NCBI GenBank assembly: GCA_016720835.1
Contig: JADKJW010000010.1
Location: 1 to 64,000 of the forward strand
Direction of reading: 5' to 3'
DNA length: 64,000 nt
From: Ignavibacteria bacterium
GTDB lineage: Bacteria > Bacteroidota > Ignavibacteria > SZUA-365
Below the pieces are notes generated by a model. The model worked only from the letters and a program-made list of their open reading frames with translations. It ran no database searches and was not told where the DNA came from. Shown here in pieces: positions 25,227 through 36,699 of this stretch; position 1 is the first letter of the stretch; the number at the start of each line of letters is the position of its first letter. The position numbers were made by a program, and so were the translations under genes.

Positions 25227-25904
25227 ATGAAGATCTTCACCTTCGCCATGCTCTGCGCGACCGCCCTGCTCTTCACGTCCTGCAGCAAGGACGATGCGAC
25301 GGTCACACCGCCGAATTCGACCACCGCCGTGTCCGAGTACTGGATGCCCACTGCCGCCGGCTCACGAATCATCCTCGAAGAAGTGAGCGTGACCAAGATG
25401 GGGAGCGTCACCATGGACTCCAGCGTGAGGAGCACCACCATGACCATGATGCCCGGAACGAAGACCACGCTGGATGGCAAATCCGCGCTCATCATCCAGA
25501 ACATTGGATCGTCGAAGTCCGTCCTCGACACGTCGTACAGTTACCTGGTGCTGACCGCGGAATCGATGGTAATGTACGACGACAGCCTCAAGGCGGAGGA
25601 CGCCACCGTGCAGTTGAAAGCTCCCCTGACCGTGGGCAACAACTGGCTGTTGCGCAGCATGGACACCGTTCGCTGCACGATTCAATCGGTCACCGAGACG
25701 GTGGTGACGCCTGCCGGCACATTCCAGAACTGCATCCGCGTCCGCGCGCTGCCGCCGTTCGGCGAAGATGTTACCGCGACGAGCGACTTCTACTTCGCGA
25801 AGGGCGTCGGCGTCGTCAAGTACGAGGTGCTTGCCACGGGCGATGTGGGAGGCTTCACGTACACGATGAGGGTGCTCTCCACGCTGAAGAGCAAGAGCTT
25901 CTGA
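25227..25904 (+). CDS. Putative lipoprotein
   Basis: This 225-aa exported protein carries MKIFTFAMLCATALLFTSCSK, a signal peptide with lipobox F-T-S-C, so Cys19 is probably lipidated. The mature part is beta-rich, with a YWMPTAAGSR...I opening and a VVTPAGTFQNCIRVR segment. This arrangement recurs in the lipoprotein at 58444 (VAVPAGTFNGTQK) and in many Bacteroidota surface lipoproteins of unknown role. ATG 25227 has CGGGAG five bases upstream. It is convergent with the vWA gene, with only 19 bp between stops. Confidence 0.8.
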   Translation: MKIFTFAMLCATALLFTSCSKDDATVTPPNSTTAVSEYWMPTAAGSRIILEEVSVTKMGSVTMDSSVRSTTMTMMPGTKTTLDGKSALIIQNIGSSKSVLDTSYSYLVLTAESMVMYDDSLKAEDATVQLKAPLTVGNNWLLRSMDTVRCTIQSVTETVVTPAGTFQNCIRVRALPPFGEDVTATSDFYFAKGVGVVKYEVLATGDVGGFTYTMRVLSTLKSKSF

Positions 25905-25923
25905 CCCCCGGGGGGCGCGGCGG

Positions 25924-28227
25924 TCAGCGCAGCGTCACGAACTTCCGCGTCAGCGTCGCGCCGCGGCAGCGCCCGATGACGACGTACACGCCGGAGGGCT
26001 GATCCGCGATGTCGAAGGCGGCGCTGCGTGAGGCGGCGCCGCCGAGTTCGCAGGGCGGCACGACGACGCGGCCCGAGGCATCGAGCACGGTGACGACGAC
26101 GGCCTCGCCGCCCGCATCGCGCGCGGTGATGGAAATGACTCCGGATGCGGGGTCGGGGTATACGTCAAGCGACCAGTCGCGCGTCTGCATCGGCGGCGCG
26201 ACGGGAAGCGTCCCGACATCGAAGGGCGCCGACGTGCCGACACACCCGAACTCGTTGACGGCCACCACGGTGTACCGTCCGATCGCCTGCAGGAGCAGCA
26301 CGGGTTGCGTGGCGCCCGGGATCGGATTGCCATCCCTGAGCCACTGGAGCGCGGTCGCTGCCTGCGTCCGCAGCGTGTCGCCGTTGCGCGTGATGACGGG
26401 CGCGGGCAGGGGATGCACGAGCACCGTGACGGGAGCGGAGACTGCAACACGGCCGATGCTGTCCGTGACGGTGACGGCAAACGTCCCGCTGCTGCTCACC
26501 CTGATGGTTCGCGTCATCTGCCAGCTGTTCCACGCGTATGTTGCGTACCCCGGTCCCGCATCGAGCATCACGTGCCCGCCCCGGCAGAAGGAGAGTGGAC
26601 CGCTGGCTTTGATGAACGGCACGACCATCGGACCCCGCAGTCTGGGGATCTTCACGAGCAACTCGCCATAGGTCGAGTCCGCATTCGAACTGCGGACCCA
26701 CACGCCGACGAGGTGCATCCGGTCGGCCACTGCGCTGTCGCACCAGAGCGCCCACTGCGCGCCGCCCGACTGTCCGGGAGCCAGGATCGGCGGCACGAGG
26801 CGCTTGGTGTTCTGATCGGGAGCATCGGGCCCGAATAGCGTAATATCCGGCGGCAGGACGATGCGCGCGAACACCGAGTCCGTGGCCGCGTTGCTGATGT
26901 TTCGTACCGCCATCCTCAGATCGAAGGGCATCGGCGCATAGCGGCTGTTGGCGGTATCAACCCTGATGACGGGCACGGTCAGCAGATCCCAGCTGAAATA
27001 CGCGGACGACGGGGGCACCCAGATCCTGGCGCAGCAGCGGACGGAATCGTGGTTGTCGAACGCCGCGACGATGCAGATATTCACGGAGTCGCCCGCCAGA
27101 CGACGCGCCGCGCGGAGGTCCCAGCGCGCCTCGGAAGTACCGCCGGGAGGGACGTCGCGCGGTGTTCCCGGCTGCGTATCGCTCGCCGGGTCGACGAGCG
27201 TCAGGGTTTTCCGGTCATATTCGATTTTGAAACGGGCGTTCCTCGCCTCGCGGTCGCCGTGGTTATCGAGGACCATCGCGACGCTGAATGGATCCGGATC
27301 GTAACGCTTCAGCGGGTGTATCCATGAGAGTTCGCGCGGCGCGTCCACTCTGCAGGTGACGGCGGGATTTCTGGGCACGATGCAGATCTCGCCGTTCGCC
27401 AGCACGGGCCGGAAACAGCCCGGCTGGAACGCCCAGCCGCTGAAGCCGACCGGGCAGCACACGGTGTCCCGTCCAGCCGGATCGGAAGTCACGAAGCGCA
27501 GTTCGGCCAGCATTGCAGGCAGGTTCCGCGCGGCGAGGATTTTCCTCTCCGTCGTCGTGAACGTGATCATGTCGACGCCGGTCGTGACGTCGATGGGAAC
27601 GCCCTCCAGCAGGCTGCCGGGGGGAGTCTTGACGTCGACGAACTGGATGCATTGCATGTCGAACGCAATGGAGAAGCTCGCCGCGTCGAACATGGCGCTG
27701 TCGATCGGATCGAGCAGCTCGATCGGCACCGTGACGGTATCCCTGCCGCGGACAGTGCCCTTCCCGATGCGGAGGTGAAGCGGGCTGAAGGTTGTCGTGT
27801 CCCGCGGTGCCTTGTACGTTTTGGTCTTCGTGTCCTGCCCGCTGCAGAAGTTGACCAGCGAGAGACCCACTTTCCTGAAGCCGCCGTCCTCGCACGTGGC
27901 GGTGTAGGTGATAACGCATTCCTGGAAGCCGGAGAGGATGATCATCGCAATCTCCTGATAGATCGCGGTGAGCTGCGCAGGATTCGGCGTCTCATAGTAG
28001 CGGCCGCCGGTCAGGTCGGCGATGTTCCTGAGGATTTCGGTCTGAATACCCGAGCCGAGACCGATCATGAAGACGCGGATGCGGTTCTTGTTGGCAAGAG
28101 TAATGACCTCGAACGGCGAGTGCACGGATGAATTATCCGCGCCATCCGTCAGCACGATGATGCCGCGGCACGGATTCACGCCGTTCTGAAGCAGTTCCTG
28201 AAGACCGGCATAAGCGCCGTCCCACAC
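25924..28227 (-). CDS. Secreted vWA protein, main (C-terminal) part of a frameshifted gene
   Basis: Together with 28133-28717 this forms one gene of 930 aa once one base is removed from the G4 run at 28247-28250. This part continues the vWA fold with AVWDGAYAGLQELL-like sequence and TDGADNSS, where the paralogue at 41205 reads TDGGDNSS. Cohesin/beta-sandwich regions follow, then an Ig-like segment (FAVTVTDSIGRVAVSAPV), and a T9SS sorting domain ending TLTRKFVTLR. The protein should be exported and attached or released by type IX secretion. Its function is unknown; vWA domains bind ligands through a metal site. The isolated start at 28227 is artificial. Confidence 0.8.
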   Translation of the reverse strand: MWDGAYAGLQELLQNGVNPCRGIIVLTDGADNSSVHSPFEVITLANKNRIRVFMIGLGSGIQTEILRNIADLTGGRYYETPNPAQLTAIYQEIAMIILSGFQECVITYTATCEDGGFRKVGLSLVNFCSGQDTKTKTYKAPRDTTTFSPLHLRIGKGTVRGRDTVTVPIELLDPIDSAMFDAASFSIAFDMQCIQFVDVKTPPGSLLEGVPIDVTTGVDMITFTTTERKILAARNLPAMLAELRFVTSDPAGRDTVCCPVGFSGWAFQPGCFRPVLANGEICIVPRNPAVTCRVDAPRELSWIHPLKRYDPDPFSVAMVLDNHGDREARNARFKIEYDRKTLTLVDPASDTQPGTPRDVPPGGTSEARWDLRAARRLAGDSVNICIVAAFDNHDSVRCCARIWVPPSSAYFSWDLLTVPVIRVDTANSRYAPMPFDLRMAVRNISNAATDSVFARIVLPPDITLFGPDAPDQNTKRLVPPILAPGQSGGAQWALWCDSAVADRMHLVGVWVRSSNADSTYGELLVKIPRLRGPMVVPFIKASGPLSFCRGGHVMLDAGPGYATYAWNSWQMTRTIRVSSSGTFAVTVTDSIGRVAVSAPVTVLVHPLPAPVITRNGDTLRTQAATALQWLRDGNPIPGATQPVLLLQAIGRYTVVAVNEFGCVGTSAPFDVGTLPVAPPMQTRDWSLDVYPDPASGVISITARDAGGEAVVVTVLDASGRVVVPPCELGGAASRSAAFDIADQPSGVYVVIGRCRGATLTRKFVTLR

Positions 28228-28717
28228 TGCGGTGCCGCCATTCGCTGGGGAGGCTGTTCATGGCGTTGTGCAGGAGGGTGAGGTACGAGGTCATGCCCTG
28301 GGCCACATGCACGGAGCTGTTGAACCAGAGGATGGCGGACTCGTCGTTGACGCCGTCCATCAGGCTGAGGAAGGCATTGCCCGCCGCGACGGCTCCGGCA
28401 TTGCCGGAGCCCTGCATGCTTCCGCTCGCATCGAAGACCAGGACCGTTGAGAGCCCGCAGCGCACCATCGGATCCGGGCACCACAGATCGAAGTCGCTGA
28501 TGTTCACGCCGTTCTCGGCGACCGCGAAATAGCGTTTGTTGGTGAAGTACGACGGCTGCCCGTTGCAGGTGACGGTGAAGTACAGCTCCACCGTCGGCCA
28601 GTTGTTCACGATGCGCTTGAAGTTCAGCGACGGCTGCGCCTGCGCGGCGGCAAGACCGCCCAGGGAGAGGAGCAGCGCGGCAAGCAGGATGCGGTGGAAT
28701 CGTTCCGGAGCATTCAT
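28133..28717 (-). CDS. Secreted vWA protein, N-terminal part before the frameshift
   Basis: Signal peptide (LLAALLLSLGGLAAAQA), then the family module LNFKRIVNNWPTVELYFTV, FDLWCPDPMVRC, and the vWA metal site VFDASGSMQGSG with intact DxSxS. After NSLPSEWRH the frame becomes Arg-rich nonsense to 28133. Dropping one base from the C4/G4 run at 28247-28250 restores LPANGGTAVWDG and matches the intact paralogue at 41205 (LPANGATAVWDG). A homopolymer sequencing error is as likely as a real mutation. Confidence 0.8.
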   Translation of the reverse strand: MNAPERFHRILLAALLLSLGGLAAAQAQPSLNFKRIVNNWPTVELYFTVTCNGQPSYFTNKRYFAVAENGVNISDFDLWCPDPMVRCGLSTVLVFDASGSMQGSGNAGAVAAGNAFLSLMDGVNDESAILWFNSSVHVAQGMTSYLTLLHNAMNSLPSEWRHRSVGRRLCRSSGTASERRESVPRHHRADGWRG

Positions 28718-28745
28718 CGGCGGCCTCGTGTGGCAGGTGCATGAC

Positions 28746-28778
28746 TCGCGACAATGTCATGACAATGCAATGTCGCGA
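28746..28778. promoter_or_regulatory. Nested dyads upstream of vWA gene
   Basis: TCGCGACA (28746-28753) and TGTCGCGA (28771-28778) are perfect inverted arms. Between them sits the palindrome TGTCATGACA (28755-28764). It lies 29 bp before the leftward vWA start, so it is a candidate operator. Confidence 0.5.
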
Positions 28779-28821
28779 TTCCTGACACGCTCACGGAAAT
28801 GCATGCCGTCACCGGAGTGAA

Positions 28822-28854
28822 GCCCGCGCCGCGGGGCCGCGGCGCGGCGCGGGC
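28822..28854. terminator. GC-rich hairpin
   Basis: GCCCGCGCCGC and GCGGCGCGGGC (11 bp) pair around an 11-nt loop, six bases after the CsbD stop on the minus strand. No T-tract follows. Confidence 0.45.
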
Positions 28855-28860
28855 CGCCGG

Positions 28861-29046
28861 TTACAGTTTGTCGAAAAGGTCGTGAATCTCCTCTTTCGTC
28901 TTTCCGAGTTTGACCTGGAGTTTTCCGATCATCTCGTCGCGCTTGCCCTCCTCGAACATGAGATCGTTATCTGTCAGCTCGGCGAATTGCTGTTTGAGCT
29001 TGCCCTTGAGTTCGTTCCAGTTGCCCTTTGCTTCTGTGCTGTTCAT
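28861..29046 (-). CDS. CsbD family stress protein
   Basis: The 61-aa protein has the whole CsbD pattern: NWNELKGKLKQQFAELTDNDL, EGKRDEMIGKLQVKLGKTKEE. CsbD-like proteins are small, hydrophilic, helical and often induced by general stress. The length is normal and ATG 29046 is the only reasonable start. It sits upstream of the leftward vWA gene with a hairpin between them, so is probably monocistronic. Confidence 0.93.
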   Translation of the reverse strand: MNSTEAKGNWNELKGKLKQQFAELTDNDLMFEEGKRDEMIGKLQVKLGKTKEEIHDLFDKL

Positions 29047-29239
29047 CGTGTATCCTGCGCTGTGTGTCCCGCATCTGGCGGGTCAGTCGTGAAATCATGT
29101 TCACGGTACCAATGTGGCCCCAAGCCTCGCGGTTGCTGTTACATCCATCAATAAAAGCGTTGCAAGATTCACACATGCCGGAGCCTCTGGATCCGAAGCC
29201 GTGTCTCAAATTCTCATTCGGTGATCGCGGGAGCACATG

Positions 29240-29983
29240 ATGGGAACCGTCGTCGTCCTGGTCATCGTTTTCGCGCTGCTCCTCGCGGCGGCCATGCCGC
29301 TGCTGCGCTTTAATCGGAAACGCACAGGTATCATGCGCAGCGCTGCCAGGGCGACGGATGAGCAGCTGGAGTGCGTGTACCTCGCCATTGAAAGCACGAG
29401 CGCGGTGCCCCCGACCTGCGCGGTGCTCGCGCGCACGAACCGGAAGTCGGACGGACCCTCGCGTGTGCCAATCCCGCCGTATGCCGTGATCTGGGGAGGC
29501 AGGACCGTCGTCATTACGGCAGGCGACGAGCCGTCCTTCGAGCTTGCCGATGATGGCGTCACGGAGGCCGTCCTGGTCGGCGGGGTGTATCGCATCCTCG
29601 CCGTGCCGCGCCATCAGACGAAGAGCGGAACGTCGCGGAATACGTTTGCGCCTTCCTCCTATCTCACGGGAAACACCGCGTTGCTCGAGGCGTTGCGCGC
29701 GGTGGATGCCGGGCATCCCGCGGAGCTGCTCGCGTACCTGCTCTCCGCGGGACGCGACTCCTTCGAGTTTGACGCGATGTTCCAGGCGCGCATCGGCGGC
29801 AGCGCGTCGTGGGTGCAGGGTCCCGTGTTTCTCTCCTGCGCGACGTGCGGGAAACGCCTGCAGCTCGGACTGCAACTCCCGGGCTCGCTGCTGCCCGGGA
29901 AGCCGAGGCCCTCCGCTACATACTATCTCTTCGGCTGCGCTGCTCACCCGGACGAATTGCAGACAGTCGAACAATTCGATTGA
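29240..29983 (+). CDS. Membrane-anchored hypothetical protein
   Basis: The 247-aa protein begins with one transmembrane helix (VVVLVIVFALLLAAAMPLL) followed by a soluble domain of about 220 residues. A possible zinc knuckle or redox pair, CATCGK, sits near residue 196, with another Cys in LFGCAAHP. I recognise no family. Two adjacent ATGs (29237, 29240) exist; GGGAG at 29229-29233 spaces better for the second. The gene stands alone between CsbD and the giant beta-helix gene. Confidence 0.65.
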   Translation: MGTVVVLVIVFALLLAAAMPLLRFNRKRTGIMRSAARATDEQLECVYLAIESTSAVPPTCAVLARTNRKSDGPSRVPIPPYAVIWGGRTVVITAGDEPSFELADDGVTEAVLVGGVYRILAVPRHQTKSGTSRNTFAPSSYLTGNTALLEALRAVDAGHPAELLAYLLSAGRDSFEFDAMFQARIGGSASWVQGPVFLSCATCGKRLQLGLQLPGSLLPGKPRPSATYYLFGCAAHPDELQTVEQFD

Positions 29984-30266
29984 GCGGCACGCCGAGGCCG
30001 CGTGGCGAGCAAGGGGAATCGGAATCGGTATAAAGCCGTCATGACATCCCTCGTGTGGAACGGGCGACTCCCGCGACACAACCAAGACAACCCCCGAAAG
30101 CGTTTCCTGATAAGAAACGACATGAATTGTCATCGATGATTCTCCAGCGTTCCTGCGCATCGAGGATGGCATCGATCGCAATGTTCACGGGCTCGACAAA
30201 TCGTTCGGTGACGGCCGGACCGCCGCCCCGGGAGCGGGACGCCGTTGCGCGAATGAAGGAGGAGGA
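29984..30266. other. Intergenic, small hairpins only
   Basis: CGTTTC-N7-GAAACG (30101-30119) is a small hairpin in the region downstream of the leftward beta-helix gene; it could be a terminator part. I see no gene here. Confidence 0.4.
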
Positions 30267-31186
30267 TCAGCGGGCGAGTATCATCCTTCCCGTCATGATC
30301 TGCGCTCCCGCCGTCACCGTGTACAGGTACACGCCGCTCGGGAGGTCGCGCGCGAAGAAGGTCACCGCGTGCGTGCCGGCCGGCATGACGCCGTTCTGCA
30401 GCGTCTCGATTTCGCGGCCCGCGGCGTCGTGCACCTTCACGGTCACGTGCTGTTCCGCCGGGATCGCAAAGGAAATCGCGGTGCCGGGATTGAACGGATT
30501 CGGGTAGTTCGCGAAGACGCGGAAGCCGTCCGGGGTGCCGGTGGCCACGCGCACTTCGTTGCTGTACTCGACGCTGCCGTCGCGGTCCACCATGCGGAGG
30601 CGGTACACGAACTCCGAGGCCTTCGGCAGGCGGTCATCGGTGAAGGTGTACTCGGACGGCGTGTCCACCGACCCGCGTGCATTCACGAAGCCGAGTTCAT
30701 CCCAGCCGCCGTTGCCGCGGCGTTCCACGTAGTAGCGGTAGGCGTTCAGCTCGCTCGCCGTGCGCCAGTCGAGACGCACCGCGTTGCCCGCGAGACGCGC
30801 GCGGAACGCGACGAGTTCCACGGGCAGCGGGCTCGTGATGTCGGAGATCGTGAAATCGGAGAAGGTGGTGAAGCCGCTTTCCGAGACGGCGTTCGCGGCG
30901 GTGTCGACGAGCGACGCGCCGTAGAAGACCCACGGATTCGTCCCGTCGCGTTTCGCGATGCGAATGTTCGTTTCGAAAGGCACCGTGCCCATCATCGCGG
31001 GGTTGTAGTAGAGTTCGATGGCGTATGTGAAGCTGCTTCCGCCGCTCTGGGTGATGTTCCAGTACGCGCGGCCGTAGTTGCCCTGGCTCGCCGCCGGGGA
31101 GCCTCGCCGCCGAAGTACTTGAAGTCCACGCTGCTCGGCACGCCGGTGCTCGACGCGTTCCAGAGGATCTTGCCGAGCGCGCCCGT

Positions 31187-31190
<4 letters not shown>
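30267..31190 (-). CDS. C-terminal fragment of the beta-helix gene with T9SS sorting domain
   Basis: The leftmost readable part, about 300 residues, has a PLPVELVAFRARL linker typical before T9SS domains and a fibronectin-like segment (AVRLDWRTASELNAYRYYVERR). It ends with the type A sorting domain (NYPNPFNP, GVYLYTVTAG, GRMILAR). It is read well from about 31100 leftwards; its start near 31190 is an artefact of a frameshift. Confidence 0.75.
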
Positions 31191-32700
<1,510 letters not shown>

Positions 32701-34390
32701 ATCAGGATGGAGTATCCGCCGTGCGCTTTCCGGGGGATTTGGTGGATCGCGGTTTGTATGTCGGCGGGCGCACGTTGCTGTGGACGTCGAGATGGCGCTC
32801 GTCAAGGTGTAGGTCTGGCCCGAGCCGACAAGCACGTTCCGGCGGTGGTGAGGCGATTTTGTAGAACCGGAATTCGTGACGGGAACGCGCGGATGACAGC
32901 GCCACGCTGGCGGGCGGCGCGCAGCGGCATTGATGCTGACGTTCGGCGTGGTCCAGCCGTCCTGCGCCACCACGAAATAGAACACCGTGTCGCCCGCCGC
33001 GACGGATCCGCCGGGGAGCTTCGTGTGGTCGATCGTGAAGCTGAACGGCGAGCTGCCGCCCGACGCCTCCACCCATTTCCAGCCCTGCGTCGCGCTGGTA
33101 TTGTCGTTCCATTCGTTGAACAGGAAGCCCTTCTTGTAGTATGCACGCGGGCGCGTGCCGCTCGTCCCGTTCACGCCGTTCGCGTCGGTGACCGTGACGT
33201 TGTTGAACGCCCTCGTCGAGGCCGGGGCGGCGTTGCCGAGCGAGGCATAGACGATCGCCGGAGGCAGGATATCCGTGTAGGTGAAATTGCCCTCATCGGC
33301 GCCGATGTCGGGCGCGGTGCCGGAACCGGCGTACCCCGTCTCCTGACGGATATCCGCGTCGAAGTCCGCTCCGGCCGCGACAGTGGTCACGCGCTTGCGC
33401 CGCTGGGGGCGCGGCGGGCAGATGCGGTCGACGGCGTCGCTGACAAGGGGGGTCTCGGAAATGCTCAAGGCGTCCCGGTTCGGTCCCATGTACGCGCGGT
33501 ATTGCGCCATGGTCTGAATGCTGTCCGTCGCGTTGTAGAAAATGAAGTTCTTCGACGACGGCGTGCCGGCGTGGAAGCAATTCGCGTTCGACGAATCCGC
33601 ATAGGTCGCGTTCGTCGTGCTGCTGCGCTGGTAGGCGACCGTCCTGCCGTTGACGCCCGCGTTGGCGGACGTGTTCACGACGATGTTGTTGCGGAGATCG
33701 AGCGTCGGGGCGGTGGAGGCGTACAAACCGGTTGAGCCGAACGATGCGCCGCTGCTGCTCGCGTTCAGCGCGATGGAGTTGTAGTACACGCGCGCCGTCG
33801 TCGGAGCGCTGACGTACAGGCCGTAAAGTCCCGGAATGTTCGTCGTCGTCGGAGTCTTCAGATCCGCGATCATGTTGTTCCAGACATTCACGGTGGTGCC
33901 GTCGACGTACAGGCCGTACAGCGTGGCGGCCGCGGCGGTCGCCGTGATGTTGAGGATGCGGTTGCGGTGCACGTTCACGTTCGTGCCCGAGGTCAGGTAC
34001 ATGCCGTAGACCGATCCGCCGCCGGTGCTGAGCGAGTCGATGCGGTTCTGGTACACGTTCCGCACGGTGGAAGCCGCGCTCATGTACAGGCCGTACGTGC
34101 TGCCGGTGGATGGCATGGTGTTGTTCACGATTTCGTTGCCGTACACGTTCGTGGTCGCGGCTCCGCCCGATCCGTAGAACAGGTACTGGGTCGCCGATCC
34201 CGGCGTGGACTGCGTGCGCGTGTTGCCGCGAATGGTGTTGTTGAAGATGTTGTGCACGCTGCCCGCGGTGGTCAACGAACCGGTCGGATAGAAGAGGTAC
34301 ATCGCGCCCGTCGCGGTGGCGGTGGCGGATCCGACGCTGTTGTTCGTGACGCTGTTCCCGGAGAGGTTCAACGTGAACGCCGAGCAGGAA

Positions 34391-35989
34391 TTATACAATC
34401 CGTAGAAGATGCCGCTGGTGGCCGTCGGGTATGCGCAGCCGGTCACCGTATTGTTGGTGATGTTCACGGTATTCGGTGCCCGTGCTGCCCATGCTGTTGT
34501 AGAAACCGTACATGGTGCCGGTGGTGCCGCTGTCCGAAATCGACACCGTGTTGTTGTACGCGTCGAGGTTGACGTTCGTCCCGCTGGTCAGGTAGATGCC
34601 GTAGAGGCTGGTCGTGTGGTTGTAGACGGTGTTGACCGAGTTGTTCGCGACGCGCATGTCGTCCTGATAACCGGCATAGATGCCGTAGGCGGCTGTCGAG
34701 CTCCCCGCCCAGTTGGTGACCGTGTTGCCGCCGCTCGCGCCGAGGTCGGTCCCGTGGTCGTAATAGGTCGTGTCGGCGCTGGCGCCGTACACGCGGATGC
34801 CGTTATACGTGCCGGTGATGAGGTTGTCCGGAACGTGTTGTAGGAGGACCGTCCGGTGATATTGGTGACCGTGAGGGCGGTGGTGCTCAGCGGGGTGTGG
34901 TTTTCCTGATAGATGCCCCATGCGCTCGTATTCCTGCTGAGCGCGATGCTGCAATTCTTGATCGTCACGTTGTTCGCGCCGTCCGTGGCGGAGTTCTTCA
35001 GTATCGCGTACCCCCATTCCATCTGCAGGGTCGAGGAAGCATTGGATCCGGCTTCCTGCATGTCGATGCCGTCGAAGGTCACGTAATCCGTCCCGGCGAT
35101 CTTGATGATGCCGTCGAGCGTTCCCGTTCCCGCCGCGGCGGTGATGCGCGGATTGTTGCCTGCGCCGGATTTCTGGAAGAGGATGGTATTCGTAGAATTC
35201 GAGGTCGCGGTGGAGAGCAGGTTGTTGGAACTTCGGGGTTGAAGGTGACCGCTCGGAGATGCCGAGCGAGGTGAGCCGCATGGTGGTGGTGCAGGAGGGA
35301 CTGAGGAGATGGCTGATGCTGTACGTTCCGGACAGTGCCGACTTGATGTAGCGCGCGCCGGCGGGAGACGTGGGGCTCGGCGTGAAGACGGATCCGGCGG
35401 ATCGCAGGTTGCGTCCACCACGTTGCGGGGCGTTGCGCCGGCGTTTATACGTCAGCCAGTAGTAATGCGTGCCGGGCGAGAGCACCTGCGAGCCGCTGAT
35501 CGTGAAGGGGCCGTGCGGCAGATACACGCCCGATCCCCACAGGGTGCCGGTCGCGAATGTGGAGCTGGCCCCGGTGTAGTACAGCTTCGCGCTGTCGAGA
35601 TCCGCCGGCGTGGTGCTGCCGGCGTGTTCAACTTGAAATCCGTCAGCGTCACGGGAGCAGAACTCCGGTCGTGACGACTTTGAATCCGAATGAGCTGATT
35701 GCGCGCAGGGCACCGAGCTGGTCACTGGCTGTGACGCCGTCACGGCGATGGTCATGCCGGAAGGGGTGAATTCCCAGGCGCCGGGATCCGAAGCCGCCGG
35801 GCGGCTTGCGCCCGTGATGTCGTCGCTGACGAAGGCGGTCAGGTCCGTTCCGATATCGTTCGGTCCGGTTGCCTGCGGTTTCATGTTGCCCGCCGGGGGA
35901 TTCTCGAAGACGGGGTCGGCCGCAACGCTGTTCTGGTCGTACTTCATGAAGTTGACCAGCTGCCAGTCCGGCAGCGTGACACCGTTCAC
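34391..35989 (-). CDS. Internal fragment of the giant gene (mixed frames)
   Basis: The N-terminal 100 residues are clean (DIGTDLTAFVSDDITGASR, PGAWEFTPSG). A BNR-associated type domain follows (SAKLYYTGASSTFATGTL, GPFTISGSQVLSPGTHYYWL). After about residue 240 the frame turns to noise, while a different leftward frame (34588-35421) carries the real beta-helix sequence GTLDGIIKIAGTDYVTFDGI. A single shift near 35235-35250 explains this. Confidence 0.6.
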   Translation of the reverse strand: MNGVTLPDWQLVNFMKYDQNSVAADPVFENPPAGNMKPQATGPNDIGTDLTAFVSDDITGASRPAASDPGAWEFTPSGMTIAVTASQPVTSSVPCAQSAHSDSKSSRPEFCSRDADGFQVEHAGSTTPADLDSAKLYYTGASSTFATGTLWGSGVYLPHGPFTISGSQVLSPGTHYYWLTYKRRRNAPQRGGRNLRSAGSVFTPSPTSPAGARYIKSALSGTYSISHLLSPSCTTTMRLTSLGISERSPSTPKFQQPALHRDLEFYEYHPLPEIRRRQQSAHHRRGGNGNARRHHQDRRDGLRDLRRHRHAGSRIQCFLDPADGMGVRDTEELRHGRREQRDDQELQHRAQQEYERMGHLSGKPHPAEHHRPHGHQYHRTVLLQHVPDNLITGTYNGIRVYGASADTTYYDHGTDLGASGGNTVTNWAGSSTAAYGIYAGYQDDMRVANNSVNTVYNHTTSLYGIYLTSGTNVNLDAYNNTVSISDSGTTGTMYGFYNSMGSTGTEYREHHQQYGDRLRIPDGHQRHLLRIV

Positions 35990-36284
35990 GGCATTGCGGC
36001 CGATGCGGGGGGGGGGGGGGGAACAGGTCGTTGTGTTGCGGCGGCGCCGCTGAGATAGATGCGTATTTCGTCGGCGTCGGGGGGGGGGATTGTTGGGGCG
36101 GGCGCCGAGCGTCCTGGCTGTAGAAGCCGTATGTCGAACTCGAGGTTGTTCCGTTGCTGGAGTCGTCGAGTGCGATGGTGTTGTGATAATAGCGGATGTT
36201 CTGAATCGAAGTGCCGTACATGCCGTACTGCGCGCCGAGCCCGTTCATGCCGTAGATGGCATTGTTGCGGACCATCGTTTCCAT
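35649..36284 (-). CDS. Short internal fragment of the giant gene
   Basis: Only the first 55 residues (VRNNAIYGMNGLGAQYGMYG...YYHNTIALDDSSNGTTSSSTYGFYS) are credible beta-helix sequence. The frame is then lost at the G12 run (36009-36020) and G-rich stretch near 36080. Confidence 0.4.
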   Translation of the reverse strand: METMVRNNAIYGMNGLGAQYGMYGTSIQNIRYYHNTIALDDSSNGTTSSSTYGFYSQDARRPPQQSPPPTPTKYASISAAPPQHNDLFPPPPPHRPQCRERCHAAGLAAGQLHEVRPEQRCGRPRLRESPGGQHETAGNRTERYRNGPDRLRQRRHHGRKPPGGFGSRRLGIHPFRHDHRRDGVTASDQLGALRAISSFGFKVVTTGVLLP

Positions 36285-36699
36285 GCCCGCCGGGTTGTTC
36301 GGCGACGTGAAGTAGATTCGACGGGTGCTGGTGGGATTGGCGAGGATGTGATCGGTTCTTCTCGATGAGGTCGGCGCGGCTCCGTTGATGAAGTAGATGC
36401 CGTAGAAGGTCGTGACCGTCGTGCGGTTCGGTCGCTGGATCAGATTTCCGCTGAACGTATTTGCGAAGCTGTACGCTGCATAAATACTCTGCGAATAGCA
36501 GTCTTCGATGGTGTTGTTTGAGATGATGTTGAATTCGTTTGTCAGCGTCGGGATGCTCGATCCCGCGAGGTAGATGCAGAGGGCCGGCCGCCCTTCTGAG
36601 GTGCGATGACGCAGGAATCGCCGTTGCTGCCGACGGAATTGTTCGCGGTCGTGATTTTCGTGAACGCGATATACGCGGAGTTCGTGGAAGTCGTGCCTG

